Below, in pieces: positions 1 to 5,891 of a DNA stretch of 7,409 bases (within the stretch, counting starts at the first letter, position 1; every line of letters begins with the position of its first letter). The translations under genes and the position numbers were made by a program. The DNA comes from an uncultured Eubacteriales bacterium (GTDB taxonomy: Bacteria > Bacillota_A > Clostridia > Oscillospirales > Oscillospiraceae). The notes beneath the pieces were generated by a model, which was given only the letters and a program-made list of their open reading frames with translations, had not been told where the DNA came from and did no database searches. The stretch spans positions 1 through 7,409 of the forward strand of contig CASTQR010000077.1 of NCBI GenBank assembly GCA_949451265.1, in the 5' to 3' direction.

Positions 1-712
1 TGGCCATGGCGATCTTGAAGCCCTGGCCCTCCTTGCCCAGCAGGTTCTCCTTGGGCACCTTCACGTCATCGAAGTTGAGCTGGCAGGTCTCGGAGGACCG
101 GATGCCCATCTTGTCGTAGTGGGGCTCGAAGGTGAAGCCCTTCCAGCCCTTCTCCACGATGAAGGCGGAGATGCCCCGGGTGCCGATGTCCGGGGTGGTG
201 ACGGCAAAGACCACGTAGGTGTCCGCCACGCCGCCGTTGGTGATGAAAATCTTCTGACCGTTCAGCAGCCAGTGGTCGCCCTTGTCGATGGCGGTGGTCT
301 CGGTGCCGCCCGCGTCGGAGCCAGCGTTGGGCTCGGTGAGGCCGAAGGCCCCCAGCTTTTTGCCGGAGCACAGATCGGGCAGGTATTTCTTCTTCTGCAC
401 CTCATTGCCGAAGGCGAAGATGGGCCAGGTACCCAGGGACACGTGGGCGGACAGGATGACGCCGGTGCCGCCGTCCACCCGGGACAGCTCCTCCACCGCG
501 ATGGCGTAGCTCATGATGTCGAGCCCCGCGCCGCCGTACTCCTTGGGATAGGGGATGCCCATCAGCCCCATCTCGGCCAGCTTCTGCACGGCCTCGGCGG
601 GGAAACGGCTCTCCTGGTCCATGAGGATGGCGTTGGGCTTCACCTCCGCCTCCGCGAAGGCGCGGATCTTGGCGCGCAGCTCCTCGTGGGCCTGCGTGGT
701 CTGAAACAACAT
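1..712 (-). CDS. Acyl-CoA dehydrogenase, short-chain (butyryl-CoA dehydrogenase-like), N-terminal part, cut by window edge
   Basis: Flavoprotein that interconverts a short-chain acyl-CoA and its 2-enoyl-CoA, in butyrate-forming clostridia usually the crotonyl-CoA to butyryl-CoA step with electron-transfer flavoprotein. The 237 visible residues cover the N-terminal helical domain and the middle beta domain. The FAD/substrate signature GLTEPNAGSDAGG lies at residues 124-136; KIFITNGG and the downstream MGIRSSE stretch are also typical. Blocks such as GVILSAH (84-90) closely resemble clostridial Bcd and AcdB proteins. The C-terminal helical domain with the catalytic glutamate is beyond the left edge, so activity cannot be judged. 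The start is fixed by ATG at 712-710 with AGGAGG (complement of 720-725) seven bases upstream. The preceding gene has its own terminator, so this gene should be transcribed from its own promoter; partner genes (etfAB, crotonase) could lie to the left. Family is certain; exact acyl-chain preference (bcd versus another short-chain enzyme) is inferred. Confidence 0.93.
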   Translation of the reverse strand, partial: MLFQTTQAHEELRAKIRAFAEAEVKPNAILMDQESRFPAEAVQKLAEMGLMGIPYPKEYGGAGLDIMSYAIAVEELSRVDGGTGVILSAHVSLGTWPIFAFGNEVQKKKYLPDLCSGKKLGAFGLTEPNAGSDAGGTETTAIDKGDHWLLNGQKIFITNGGVADTYVVFAVTTPDIGTRGISAFIVEKGWKGFTFEPHYDKMGIRSSETCQLNFDDVKVPKENLLGKEGQGFKIAMA

Positions 713-770
713 ACGGAAACCTCCTTTGAGTGATGTGGGAACGGTAAGACAGCAAATTCTGCTATTTTAA

Positions 771-799
771 AAACTACCACGTTTGGCGGAATTTGTCAA
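771..799 (-). promoter_or_regulatory. Candidate sigma-A promoter of the acyl-CoA dehydrogenase gene
   Basis: On the minus strand a perfect TTGACA -35 (complement of 794-799) is followed after 17 bases by TAGTTT (complement of 771-776). The -10 matches the consensus weakly, but it is preceded by TGG, an extended -10 (TGn). The predicted transcript would start near 764 and carry a leader of about 50 bases before the ATG. No convincing Rex-type operator was found in it. Confidence 0.5.
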
Positions 800-880
800 T
801 CAAAATCTATGCGTTTTGCCCAAAAAGGCCGGAATATATTTTTAGGCTGAGGGCGAAGTGCCCAAAAAGAGACACAACAG

Positions 881-919
881 AAAAACACGCCCGTGGAAGT
901 TTCCCACAGGCGTGTTTTT
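881..919 (-). terminator. Rho-independent terminator of the ABC-class ATPase gene
   Basis: An 11-bp perfect stem (AAAAACACGCC at 881-891 with GGCGTGTTTTT at 909-919) is extended by a four-pair GTGG/CCAC inner stem around a short loop. It begins five bases past the TGA of the minus-strand ATPase gene. Because the stem ends in A5 on one side and T5 on the other, it could terminate in both directions. It separates the ATPase gene from the acyl-CoA dehydrogenase gene. Confidence 0.88.
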
Positions 920-923
920 GCGG

Positions 924-2630
924 TCAACAGCGGTTAAAGCAGGCGAAAATCTCCTGTACGCGGGGCAGGGCCAGCCCCGCCGGGACGATCCCCCCGCCGC
1001 ACACCGCCCCCAGCCCCCGCTCCTCCAGGAGCTTGGACAGGGCCTGGGCGATCTCCGCCGCCCCCAGGCCGGACAGGTTTTCCCTGGCATAGCGCACCAT
1101 GCAGGCCAGGGCCTGGGTCTGGCCCCCGTCCACCAGCTGCTCCACGCAGCGCAGATCCAGCTGCTGATCCCCCACGGAGAAGGCGGTTTTGCCCTGCTGC
1201 CGGATTTTCAGCCGTTCCTGGCGGAAGCCGTCCCCCCGGTAGTTCTTCCGGGTCTGGCTGGCCCCGGGGAGGGGCAGGGGCCCCCGCTTCCCAGGCAGAT
1301 GGAAGCCGGGGGCGGACAGGGCGGGGGCGGGCCGCCCTGCCAGCGCCGCCTTGGCCTGGGCCGTAATGTCCTTCGCGTGGTAGGCGTCCATCTGCACCAC
1401 TCGGTCGGCGATGTGGAAATAGGCCCCGCAGCTGCCCACCACCAGGATCAGGGAGGCCCCGGCCTCCTGATAGATATCCCGTGCCCGCTCCAGGAAGGGG
1501 GTGATGGGCTCCTGATCCCGGGCAATGACCTGCTGCATCAGCTCGTCCCGCACCATAAAGTTGGTGGCGGAGGTGTCCTCGTCCATCAGCAGCACCGTGC
1601 TGCCCGCCTCCAGCGCCTCCACGATGTTGGCGGCCTGGGAGGTGCTGCCGCTGGCGTCCAGGGTGGAGAACCGAGTGGTGTCCCGCCCGCTGGGCAGGTG
1701 GTTGATGAACAGGGAGATATCCGTGCCCGTCACCTTGCGGCCATCCTCCGCCCGGATCTTCATGGCGGTGCCGTCGGTGATGACATACTCCCGCCCGTCC
1801 CCGGCGATGTGGTTGTAGACCCCCCGCTCCAGGGCCTTCAGCAGGGTGGACTTGCCGTGGTAGCCGCCCCCGGCGATGAGGGTGATCCCCCGGCCCACTC
1901 CCATACCCCGGAGGGCCCCCTTGTAGGGCAGCTCCAGCGTCACCGCCAGGGATTCCGGGGACCGGAAAGGCACCCCGTCCTTCATGGGCCGGTCGGACAC
2001 GCCGCTCTCCCGGGGGAGGACAGCGCCGTCCGCCACGAAGGCCGCCAGCCCCAGCCGCCCCAGCTCCTGACGAATGAAGTGCTGATCCTCCGCCAGGGCG
2101 GAAACCTGGGCCACCTCCCCCTTGGGGGTGGCGGCGTACCTTAGCCCCTGCTCCACGCAGACGGGGAGGAAGTCAAAGAGGATCTTCTCCAGCTCGGGGG
2201 CGTTGATGGTGCGCCCGTTGGCGGGGAAGCCCACCTCAAAGCGCAGGGTCACCGCCCCGTCCCGGATCTCGCAGTCCGTCCGCTCCAGCACCTCCTGGCC
2301 GGGGGTGGTGACGGACATGACGCCGCTCTTGCCGGAGCCCCGGGCCTGCCGGGAGAACCGGGCGGTCTGCCGGGCGAAGCGGCGGAGGAGATAGTCCTCC
2401 AGGGCGGTGCGCCGCCAGGGGGCCTGCCAGGTATCGGCGGGGAAGCCTGCCGTCCGGCTGTCCACCCACACGCTGAGCTGGGAGGGTGCGGCGAAGGGGT
2501 CGCCCTGGACCCGCTCGATGTCCAGCACGTAGCTGCCGAAGGCCCAGCGGCCCGCCAGGGACTTGTAGGCGGGGTAGCTCCGGTGGTCGATAGAGCGCAG
2601 GGCGGCGCGTAACTCCTGGGATGTTTTCAT
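924..2630 (-). CDS. ABC-class ATPase of the COG3044 / MRB1590-like family, function unknown in bacteria
   Basis: A 568-residue protein recognised as the 'predicted ATPase of the ABC class' family, which has an N-terminal domain, a central ABC-type ATPase domain and a C-terminal domain shared with trypanosome MRB1590, a protein of a mitochondrial RNA-editing complex. Visible motifs are Walker A GGGYHGKST at 254-262 (Lys260), an ABC-signature-like SGSTSQ at 327-332, and Walker B LLMDEDTSATNF with Asp350 and Glu351. A second glycine-rich GSGKSG motif sits at 98-103 in a basic N-terminal stretch; it is followed by a GQEVLERT block that I believe is typical of the family. There are no membrane segments or signal peptide, so it is cytoplasmic. 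The start is ATG at 2630-2628 with GGAGG (complement of 2637-2641) six bases upstream; the reading frame stays open further upstream, but this start has the ribosome site and lies below the promoter. Monocistronic, with its own promoter and terminator. An RNA- or nucleic-acid-related role is inferred only from MRB1590. Confidence 0.92.
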   Translation of the reverse strand: MKTSQELRAALRSIDHRSYPAYKSLAGRWAFGSYVLDIERVQGDPFAAPSQLSVWVDSRTAGFPADTWQAPWRRTALEDYLLRRFARQTARFSRQARGSGKSGVMSVTTPGQEVLERTDCEIRDGAVTLRFEVGFPANGRTINAPELEKILFDFLPVCVEQGLRYAATPKGEVAQVSALAEDQHFIRQELGRLGLAAFVADGAVLPRESGVSDRPMKDGVPFRSPESLAVTLELPYKGALRGMGVGRGITLIAGGGYHGKSTLLKALERGVYNHIAGDGREYVITDGTAMKIRAEDGRKVTGTDISLFINHLPSGRDTTRFSTLDASGSTSQAANIVEALEAGSTVLLMDEDTSATNFMVRDELMQQVIARDQEPITPFLERARDIYQEAGASLILVVGSCGAYFHIADRVVQMDAYHAKDITAQAKAALAGRPAPALSAPGFHLPGKRGPLPLPGASQTRKNYRGDGFRQERLKIRQQGKTAFSVGDQQLDLRCVEQLVDGGQTQALACMVRYARENLSGLGAAEIAQALSKLLEERGLGAVCGGGIVPAGLALPRVQEIFACFNRC

Positions 2631-2661
2631 AGGGAACCTCCGTATACTTGATGGTGGGGCT

Positions 2662-2690
2662 ATTATACCGCGTTTTCCCTCGTATGTACA
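2662..2690 (-). promoter_or_regulatory. Sigma-A promoter of the ABC-class ATPase gene
   Basis: On the minus strand a perfect TATAAT -10 (complement of 2662-2667) lies 17 bases from TGTACA (complement of 2685-2690), a four-of-six match to the -35 consensus. The transcript would begin near 2655, giving a leader of about 25 bases that contains the ribosome site. It fires away from the ECF gene promoter across the same spacer. Confidence 0.7.
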
Positions 2691-2751
2691 GGGGCGGGGG
2701 CAGTTTGGGCAGAAAAGCCAAGAACATCCAGAAAAAAGCGGGCAGAACCTG

Positions 2752-2780
2752 TTGACGGCAGAGGGGAAATCAGATAAAAT
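2752..2780 (+). promoter_or_regulatory. Sigma-A promoter of the ECF S-component gene
   Basis: TTGACG at 2752-2757 and TAAAAT at 2775-2780 are each five of six matches to consensus and are separated by exactly 17 bases. Transcription would start near 2787, leaving a leader of about 40 bases before the ATG at 2826. That is too short for a known vitamin riboswitch, so none is expected here. Confidence 0.72.
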
Positions 2781-2790
2781 AAATGCCGGA

Positions 2791-2829
2791 ATGAACTGGA
2801 TATGGATGGAAAAGGAGTTACAGGAATGA
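2791..2829 (+). CDS. Possible 12-codon leader ORF overlapping the ECF gene start
   Basis: A short ORF, MNWIWMEKELQE, runs from ATG at 2791 and stops at TGA 2827-2829, overlapping the ATG of the ECF gene (2826-2828) as ATGA, an arrangement typical of translational coupling. The AAAGGAG of the downstream gene lies inside it. It holds two Trp codons in twelve. It has no Shine-Dalgarno sequence of its own and its ATG would be only a few bases from the predicted transcript start, so it would have to be read almost leaderless. It may be chance. Confidence 0.25.
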   Translation: MNWIWMEKELQE

Positions 2830-3404
2830 ACCGGAACTACATGAGCTTCTATGTGAAAAATTTGGTGCTGTCGGCCATGTTTATGGCCCTGGGGGTGGTG
2901 CTGCCCTTCCTCACCGGGCAGATCCCCCAGGTGGGCTCCATGATGCTGCCCATGCACCTGCCGGTGCTGCTGTGCGGGCTGATCTGCGGCTGGCAGTACG
3001 GCGGGCTGGTGGGTTTCACCCTGCCCCTGCTGCGCAGCGTGCTGTTTCATAGGCCCCCCATGATCGCCGCCATTGCCATGGCCTTTGAGATGGCCGCCTA
3101 CGGTATGGTGGCGGGCTTCCTGTACGCCCGCGCCCGCTGGCAGTGCCTCCGGGCGCTGTACCGCTGCCTCATCGCCGCCATGATCGCCGGGCGGCTGGTG
3201 TGGGGGGCGGCGTGCGTGGTGCTGCTGGGTCTGGGGAAGATGGAATTCTCCTGGCAGGCGTTCCTGTCCGGGGCGGTGCTGGCCGCCATCCCCGGCATTG
3301 TCCTCCAGCTACTGGTCATACCCGCCGTGATGGTGGCCCTGAACCGCACCGGGCTGGTGCCCTTCCGCAAAAGGGAGGCAAAGGCGGCGGAGGAACCCCG
3401 CTGA
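2826..3404 (+). CDS. ECF transporter S component (substrate-binding membrane subunit)
   Basis: A 192-residue, strongly hydrophobic protein with about five or six membrane spans. It resembles S components of energy-coupling factor transporters, which bind a vitamin or other micronutrient and dock onto a shared EcfT-EcfA module. Near the start of the first span is an AxxxA pattern (Ala17, Ala21), the kind of motif S components use to contact EcfT. LPMHLPVLLCG, about forty residues into the protein, and the following GLVGFTLPLLRS are typical of one clostridial S-component group; a pantothenate-type substrate is a guess and not shown by sequence. No EcfA or EcfT gene is in the window, so it probably uses a module encoded elsewhere. 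The start at 2826 is chosen because AAAGGAG (2811-2817) is eight bases upstream; an in-frame ATG at 2802 lacks a ribosome site. The C-terminus is a charged Lys/Arg/Glu tail. Followed by its own terminator. Confidence 0.87.
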   Translation: MNRNYMSFYVKNLVLSAMFMALGVVLPFLTGQIPQVGSMMLPMHLPVLLCGLICGWQYGGLVGFTLPLLRSVLFHRPPMIAAIAMAFEMAAYGMVAGFLYARARWQCLRALYRCLIAAMIAGRLVWGAACVVLLGLGKMEFSWQAFLSGAVLAAIPGIVLQLLVIPAVMVALNRTGLVPFRKREAKAAEEPR

Positions 3405-3425
3405 TGAGTAGTTAAGAGAGCACAG

Positions 3426-3454
3426 GCCCCATCCCCGCCGGGGATGGGGCTTTT
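3426..3454 (+). terminator. Rho-independent terminator after the ECF gene, between convergent genes
   Basis: A perfect 11-bp GC-rich stem (GCCCCATCCCC at 3426-3436 with GGGGATGGGGC at 3440-3450), a three-base loop and TTTT at 3451-3454. It sits 21 bases past the ECF stop codon and 13 bases before the end of the convergent cyuA gene. Read from the minus strand the stem is the same but the following tract is poor in T, so it should work mainly for the ECF transcript. Confidence 0.88.
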
Positions 3455-3467
3455 GCCGTGCCCGGGA

Positions 3468-4742
3468 TCAATCTCCCACCATCATGGACAGAATCTCCCG
3501 GTCGGTCTGGCGCATTCCGTCGCCGCCCAGGCGGCCCACATTTGCCAGGGTATACTCCACCCCCTTGCGGACAATGCCGTCGCCCCCCACGAACTCGTGG
3601 CCCGCCTGGTACATCTCATAGCCCATGAGCCCCGCCTCCAGGGCCAGGGAGATCTTTGCGGCGCAGGACGCCTTAGCCCCGTCGCACACCATGCCGGACA
3701 CAATGGCCAGGGAGTTCACCAGGGTGTGGGCCACCCCGTCCATCCCCGCCCCGTCCAGGTAGGCGATGGCGGCAATGGCGGAGGTGGCGGCGTTCACCGC
3801 CCCGCAGAAGGCGGACAGCCGCCCGATCCGGGTTTTCTGGTGGACGGTGAGGAGGTTGGACACCGCCAGGGCCCGGTACAGCCTGTCCTCACCGATCCCT
3901 TTGTCCCGGGCGTACTCCACCACGGGGACGCAGGCGGTGATCCCCTGGTTGCCGCTGCCCGACACGATGACCACCGGCAGCTCGCAGCCGCTCATGCGGG
4001 CGTCCGACCCGGCGGCGGCCAGGGAACGCAGGCGGGCCCGGAGCCCGTCCCCCAGCAGGGGCAGGCTCTCCTTCCCGATCATGGCACCGTACTGCCCCCG
4101 GAGGCCCTCCTCCGCAATGGCGGTGTTCAGGGCGATCTGCCGCCGGATTGGTTGACGAATGTCGTCCAACTCCACGCTGTCGGCGTAGTCCAGGATGCCC
4201 TCCACCGTCAGCAGGCGCTGGTCCGGGTTCTCCTGGGCGGCGGCGGGGACGGCCTGCTCCGCCAGCACCGCCCCGTTCCGGCTGATGTGGACTACGTTGG
4301 TGTGCTGGTCCACGATCCGCACGTGGGCGCTGTCCCCGCCGGAATAAACCTCCGCCAGGATCTCAAAAGCCCGCCCGGTGTCCAGGGGCCGCACCCTGAC
4401 GCGGTCCTCTGCCAGGTAGGCCCCGATGGCCTCCCCGTCCTCTGGGGTCAGCCGGGACAGGCACTCCAGCTGGGCCTCCGGGTCGGCGGCCGCCACGCCG
4501 GCGGCGGCAGCGGTTTCCAGCCCCCGGCGGCCCCCGGTGTTGGGCACCACTACGCTTTTCACGTTCTTGATGATATTGCCGCTCACCGACAGCTCCACCC
4601 GCTCGGGCAGGGTGCCCAGGGCCCTCCGGGCCAGGGCGCAGGCGTAGGCCACGGCGATGGGCTCGGTACAGCCCAGGGCCACCTTCAGCTCGTTGTGGAG
4701 GATGCGGGTGTAGGCGGCGTATCTCGGATCGGTACGGTTCAT
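3468..4742 (-). CDS. cyuA: L-cysteine desulfidase (CyuA/YhaM, UPF0597 family)
   Basis: A 424-residue cytoplasmic enzyme of the family (COG3681) that holds the [4Fe-4S] L-cysteine desulfidase, converting L-cysteine to pyruvate, ammonia and hydrogen sulfide. The family is also annotated as an iron-sulfur L-serine dehydratase alpha-chain relative. Three candidate cluster-ligand cysteines are visible: Cys25 in ALGCTEP, Cys313 in SAFCGA and Cys353 in VCDGAKASC. As I recall, the Methanocaldococcus jannaschii enzyme needs Cys25, Cys282 and Cys322; the 40-residue spacing of the last two is the same here. SGSGNQG and SGNIIKNVKSV blocks also fit the family. The start at 4742 puts Cys25 at the family position and has a weak GGAAGGGG site upstream; an in-frame ATG at 4823 lies in the promoter and is unlikely. 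Full length. Transcribed divergently from trxB; no cysteine transporter or CyuR-type regulator is present. Action on serine or another amino acid remains possible. Confidence 0.92.
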   Translation of the reverse strand: MNRTDPRYAAYTRILHNELKVALGCTEPIAVAYACALARRALGTLPERVELSVSGNIIKNVKSVVVPNTGGRRGLETAAAAGVAAADPEAQLECLSRLTPEDGEAIGAYLAEDRVRVRPLDTGRAFEILAEVYSGGDSAHVRIVDQHTNVVHISRNGAVLAEQAVPAAAQENPDQRLLTVEGILDYADSVELDDIRQPIRRQIALNTAIAEEGLRGQYGAMIGKESLPLLGDGLRARLRSLAAAGSDARMSGCELPVVIVSGSGNQGITACVPVVEYARDKGIGEDRLYRALAVSNLLTVHQKTRIGRLSAFCGAVNAATSAIAAIAYLDGAGMDGVAHTLVNSLAIVSGMVCDGAKASCAAKISLALEAGLMGYEMYQAGHEFVGGDGIVRKGVEYTLANVGRLGGDGMRQTDREILSMMVGD

Positions 4743-4794
4743 GGGGCACCCCTTCCGGCGCGGGAAGCGCCTGTCTCGGATTGTATGTATGCCG

Positions 4795-4823
4795 ATTATA
4801 CCCGAAAACAGAGAGGGGCGCAA
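4795..4823 (-). promoter_or_regulatory. Sigma-A promoter of cyuA
   Basis: On the minus strand a perfect TATAAT (complement of 4795-4800) is 17 bases downstream of TTGCGC (complement of 4818-4823), which keeps only the TTG of the -35. The strong -10 with a poor -35 would suit an activated promoter, but no activator site is recognised. The leader would be about 45 bases and GC-rich near the start codon. Confidence 0.65.
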
Positions 4824-4829
4824 GATGGA

Positions 4830-4858
4830 TTGTTTTTCCTGGTAAGCTGTGGTATACT
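4830..4858 (+). promoter_or_regulatory. Sigma-A promoter of the trxB-ccdA-TlpA operon
   Basis: TTGTTT at 4830-4835 and TATACT at 4853-4858 are 17 bases apart. The -10 is a five-of-six match preceded by TGG, an extended -10. Transcription would start near 4865, about 25 bases ahead of the trxB ATG, leaving room for the ribosome site and little else. Confidence 0.7.
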
Positions 4859-4889
4859 ATGCAGCATGACAAGGAAGGAGGCGCAAGCG

Positions 4890-5861
4890 ATGCCTGTGAT
4901 CAACGAGAGCGGTACTCCCAGCGAGCCCGCCGCCCCCCAGGGGCACATTTACGACATGATCATTGTGGGCGGCGGCCCCGGCGGGTACACCGCCGCCCTG
5001 TACGCCGCCCGGGCCGGGCTGGACGCGGTGGTGCTGGAGCGGATGGCGGCGGGGGGCCAGATGGCCCTCACCGAGCAGGTGGACAACTACCCCGGCTTCG
5101 ACGAGGGGGTGGACGGCTTCACCCTGGGAGAGAAGATGCGCCGGGGGGCGGAGCGGTTCGGCGTGCCCACCCGGATGGAGGAGGTCACGGCCCTGGCCCT
5201 GGGCGGCCCGGTGAAGCGGGTGGAGCTCGCCGGGGAGGCTCTGCTGGGCCGGACGGTGGTGCTGTCCACCGGGGCCACCCCCCGGAAGCTGGGCCTGCCC
5301 GGTGAGGAGGATCTGGCGGGGCAGGGCGTCCACTACTGCGCCGCCTGTGACGGGATGTTCTACCGGGGCAAGACCGTGGCGGTGGTGGGGGGCGGGAACA
5401 GCGCGGCGGCGGACGCCCTGCTGCTGTCCCGGGTGTGCGCCAAGGTGTACCTGGTTCACCGGCGGGATACCCTCCGGGCGGAGAAGGTTTACCACACCCC
5501 GCTGATGGCAGCGGACAACGTGGAGTTCTGCTGGAACAGCGTGGTGGCGGAACTGCTTCACGAAAACGGCTTCCAGGGCCTGCGGCTGCGAGATGTGGAT
5601 ACCGGGGCGGAGCGGGTGGTGGACTGCGCCGGGGTGTTCGTCAGCATTGGCCGGAAGCCTGCCTCCGGGCTGGCGGAGGGCCAGCTTTCCCTGGATCCAG
5701 CGGGCTATATCGTGGCGGACGAGTCCACCCGGACGGCCATCCCCGGCGTGTACGCCGTGGGGGACGTGCGCACCAAGGCCCTGCGGCAGATCGTCACGGC
5801 GGCGGCAGACGGCGCGGTGGCGGTCCACTACGCGGAGGAGTATCTGGCGGGGGGCGGCTGA
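4890..5861 (+). CDS. trxB: Thioredoxin reductase (NADPH type)
   Basis: A 323-residue flavoenzyme that passes electrons from NADPH through FAD to a redox cysteine pair and on to thioredoxin. It has the low-molecular-weight TrxB layout: FAD-binding GGGPGG at 27-32, active-site CAACD with Cys150 and Cys153, NADPH-binding GGGNSA at 167-172, and HRRDTLR at 190-196. The arginines in the last motif favour NADPH over the ferredoxin used by clostridial FFTR enzymes. The C-terminal FAD motif GVYAVGD ends at Asp292. The centre reads CAAC where E. coli has CATC. About twenty Pro/Gly/Ser-rich residues precede the usual N-terminus. The start at 4890 has AAGGAGG (4875-4881) eight bases upstream; the in-frame ATG at 4866 would lie at the very tip of the transcript. 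First gene of a three-gene operon, 30 bases ahead of ccdA. No thioredoxin gene follows, so the cytoplasmic partner is encoded elsewhere, or electrons pass directly to CcdA (inference). Confidence 0.96.
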   Translation: MPVINESGTPSEPAAPQGHIYDMIIVGGGPGGYTAALYAARAGLDAVVLERMAAGGQMALTEQVDNYPGFDEGVDGFTLGEKMRRGAERFGVPTRMEEVTALALGGPVKRVELAGEALLGRTVVLSTGATPRKLGLPGEEDLAGQGVHYCAACDGMFYRGKTVAVVGGGNSAAADALLLSRVCAKVYLVHRRDTLRAEKVYHTPLMAADNVEFCWNSVVAELLHENGFQGLRLRDVDTGAERVVDCAGVFVSIGRKPASGLAEGQLSLDPAGYIVADESTRTAIPGVYAVGDVRTKALRQIVTAAADGAVAVHYAEEYLAGGG

Positions 5862-5891
5862 CCGCCGCGCCAGGGGAGGAGGGATAGAAAA

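Noticed and set aside
751..763. Inverted repeat AGCA-AATTC-TGCT upstream of the acyl-CoA dehydrogenase gene, considered as a Rex-like operator
   Set aside because: The arms are only four bases and do not match the TTGTTAA-type Rex half-site.
858..2144. A 428-codon plus-strand open frame antisense to the ATPase gene
   Set aside because: It crosses the terminator hairpin, has no recognisable domain, and mirrors a well-supported gene on the other strand.
2630..2826. The ATPase as the energising subunit of the neighbouring ECF S component
   Set aside because: The ATPase belongs to the COG3044 family, not to EcfA-type ATPases, and the two genes are divergently transcribed. Adjacency alone does not support a complex.
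2631..3050. Upstream in-frame extension of the ATPase reading frame to 3050
   Set aside because: It overlaps the divergent ECF gene and passes through both promoters. The ATG at 2630 has a ribosome site just downstream of a TATAAT promoter.
3444..5861. An 805-codon plus-strand open frame spanning the cyuA region and trxB
   Set aside because: Only the trxB part (from 4890) is real. The rest is antisense to cyuA, rich in Gly, His, Gln and Pro with no domain, and crosses the promoter region. It is a by-product of high GC at third codon positions.
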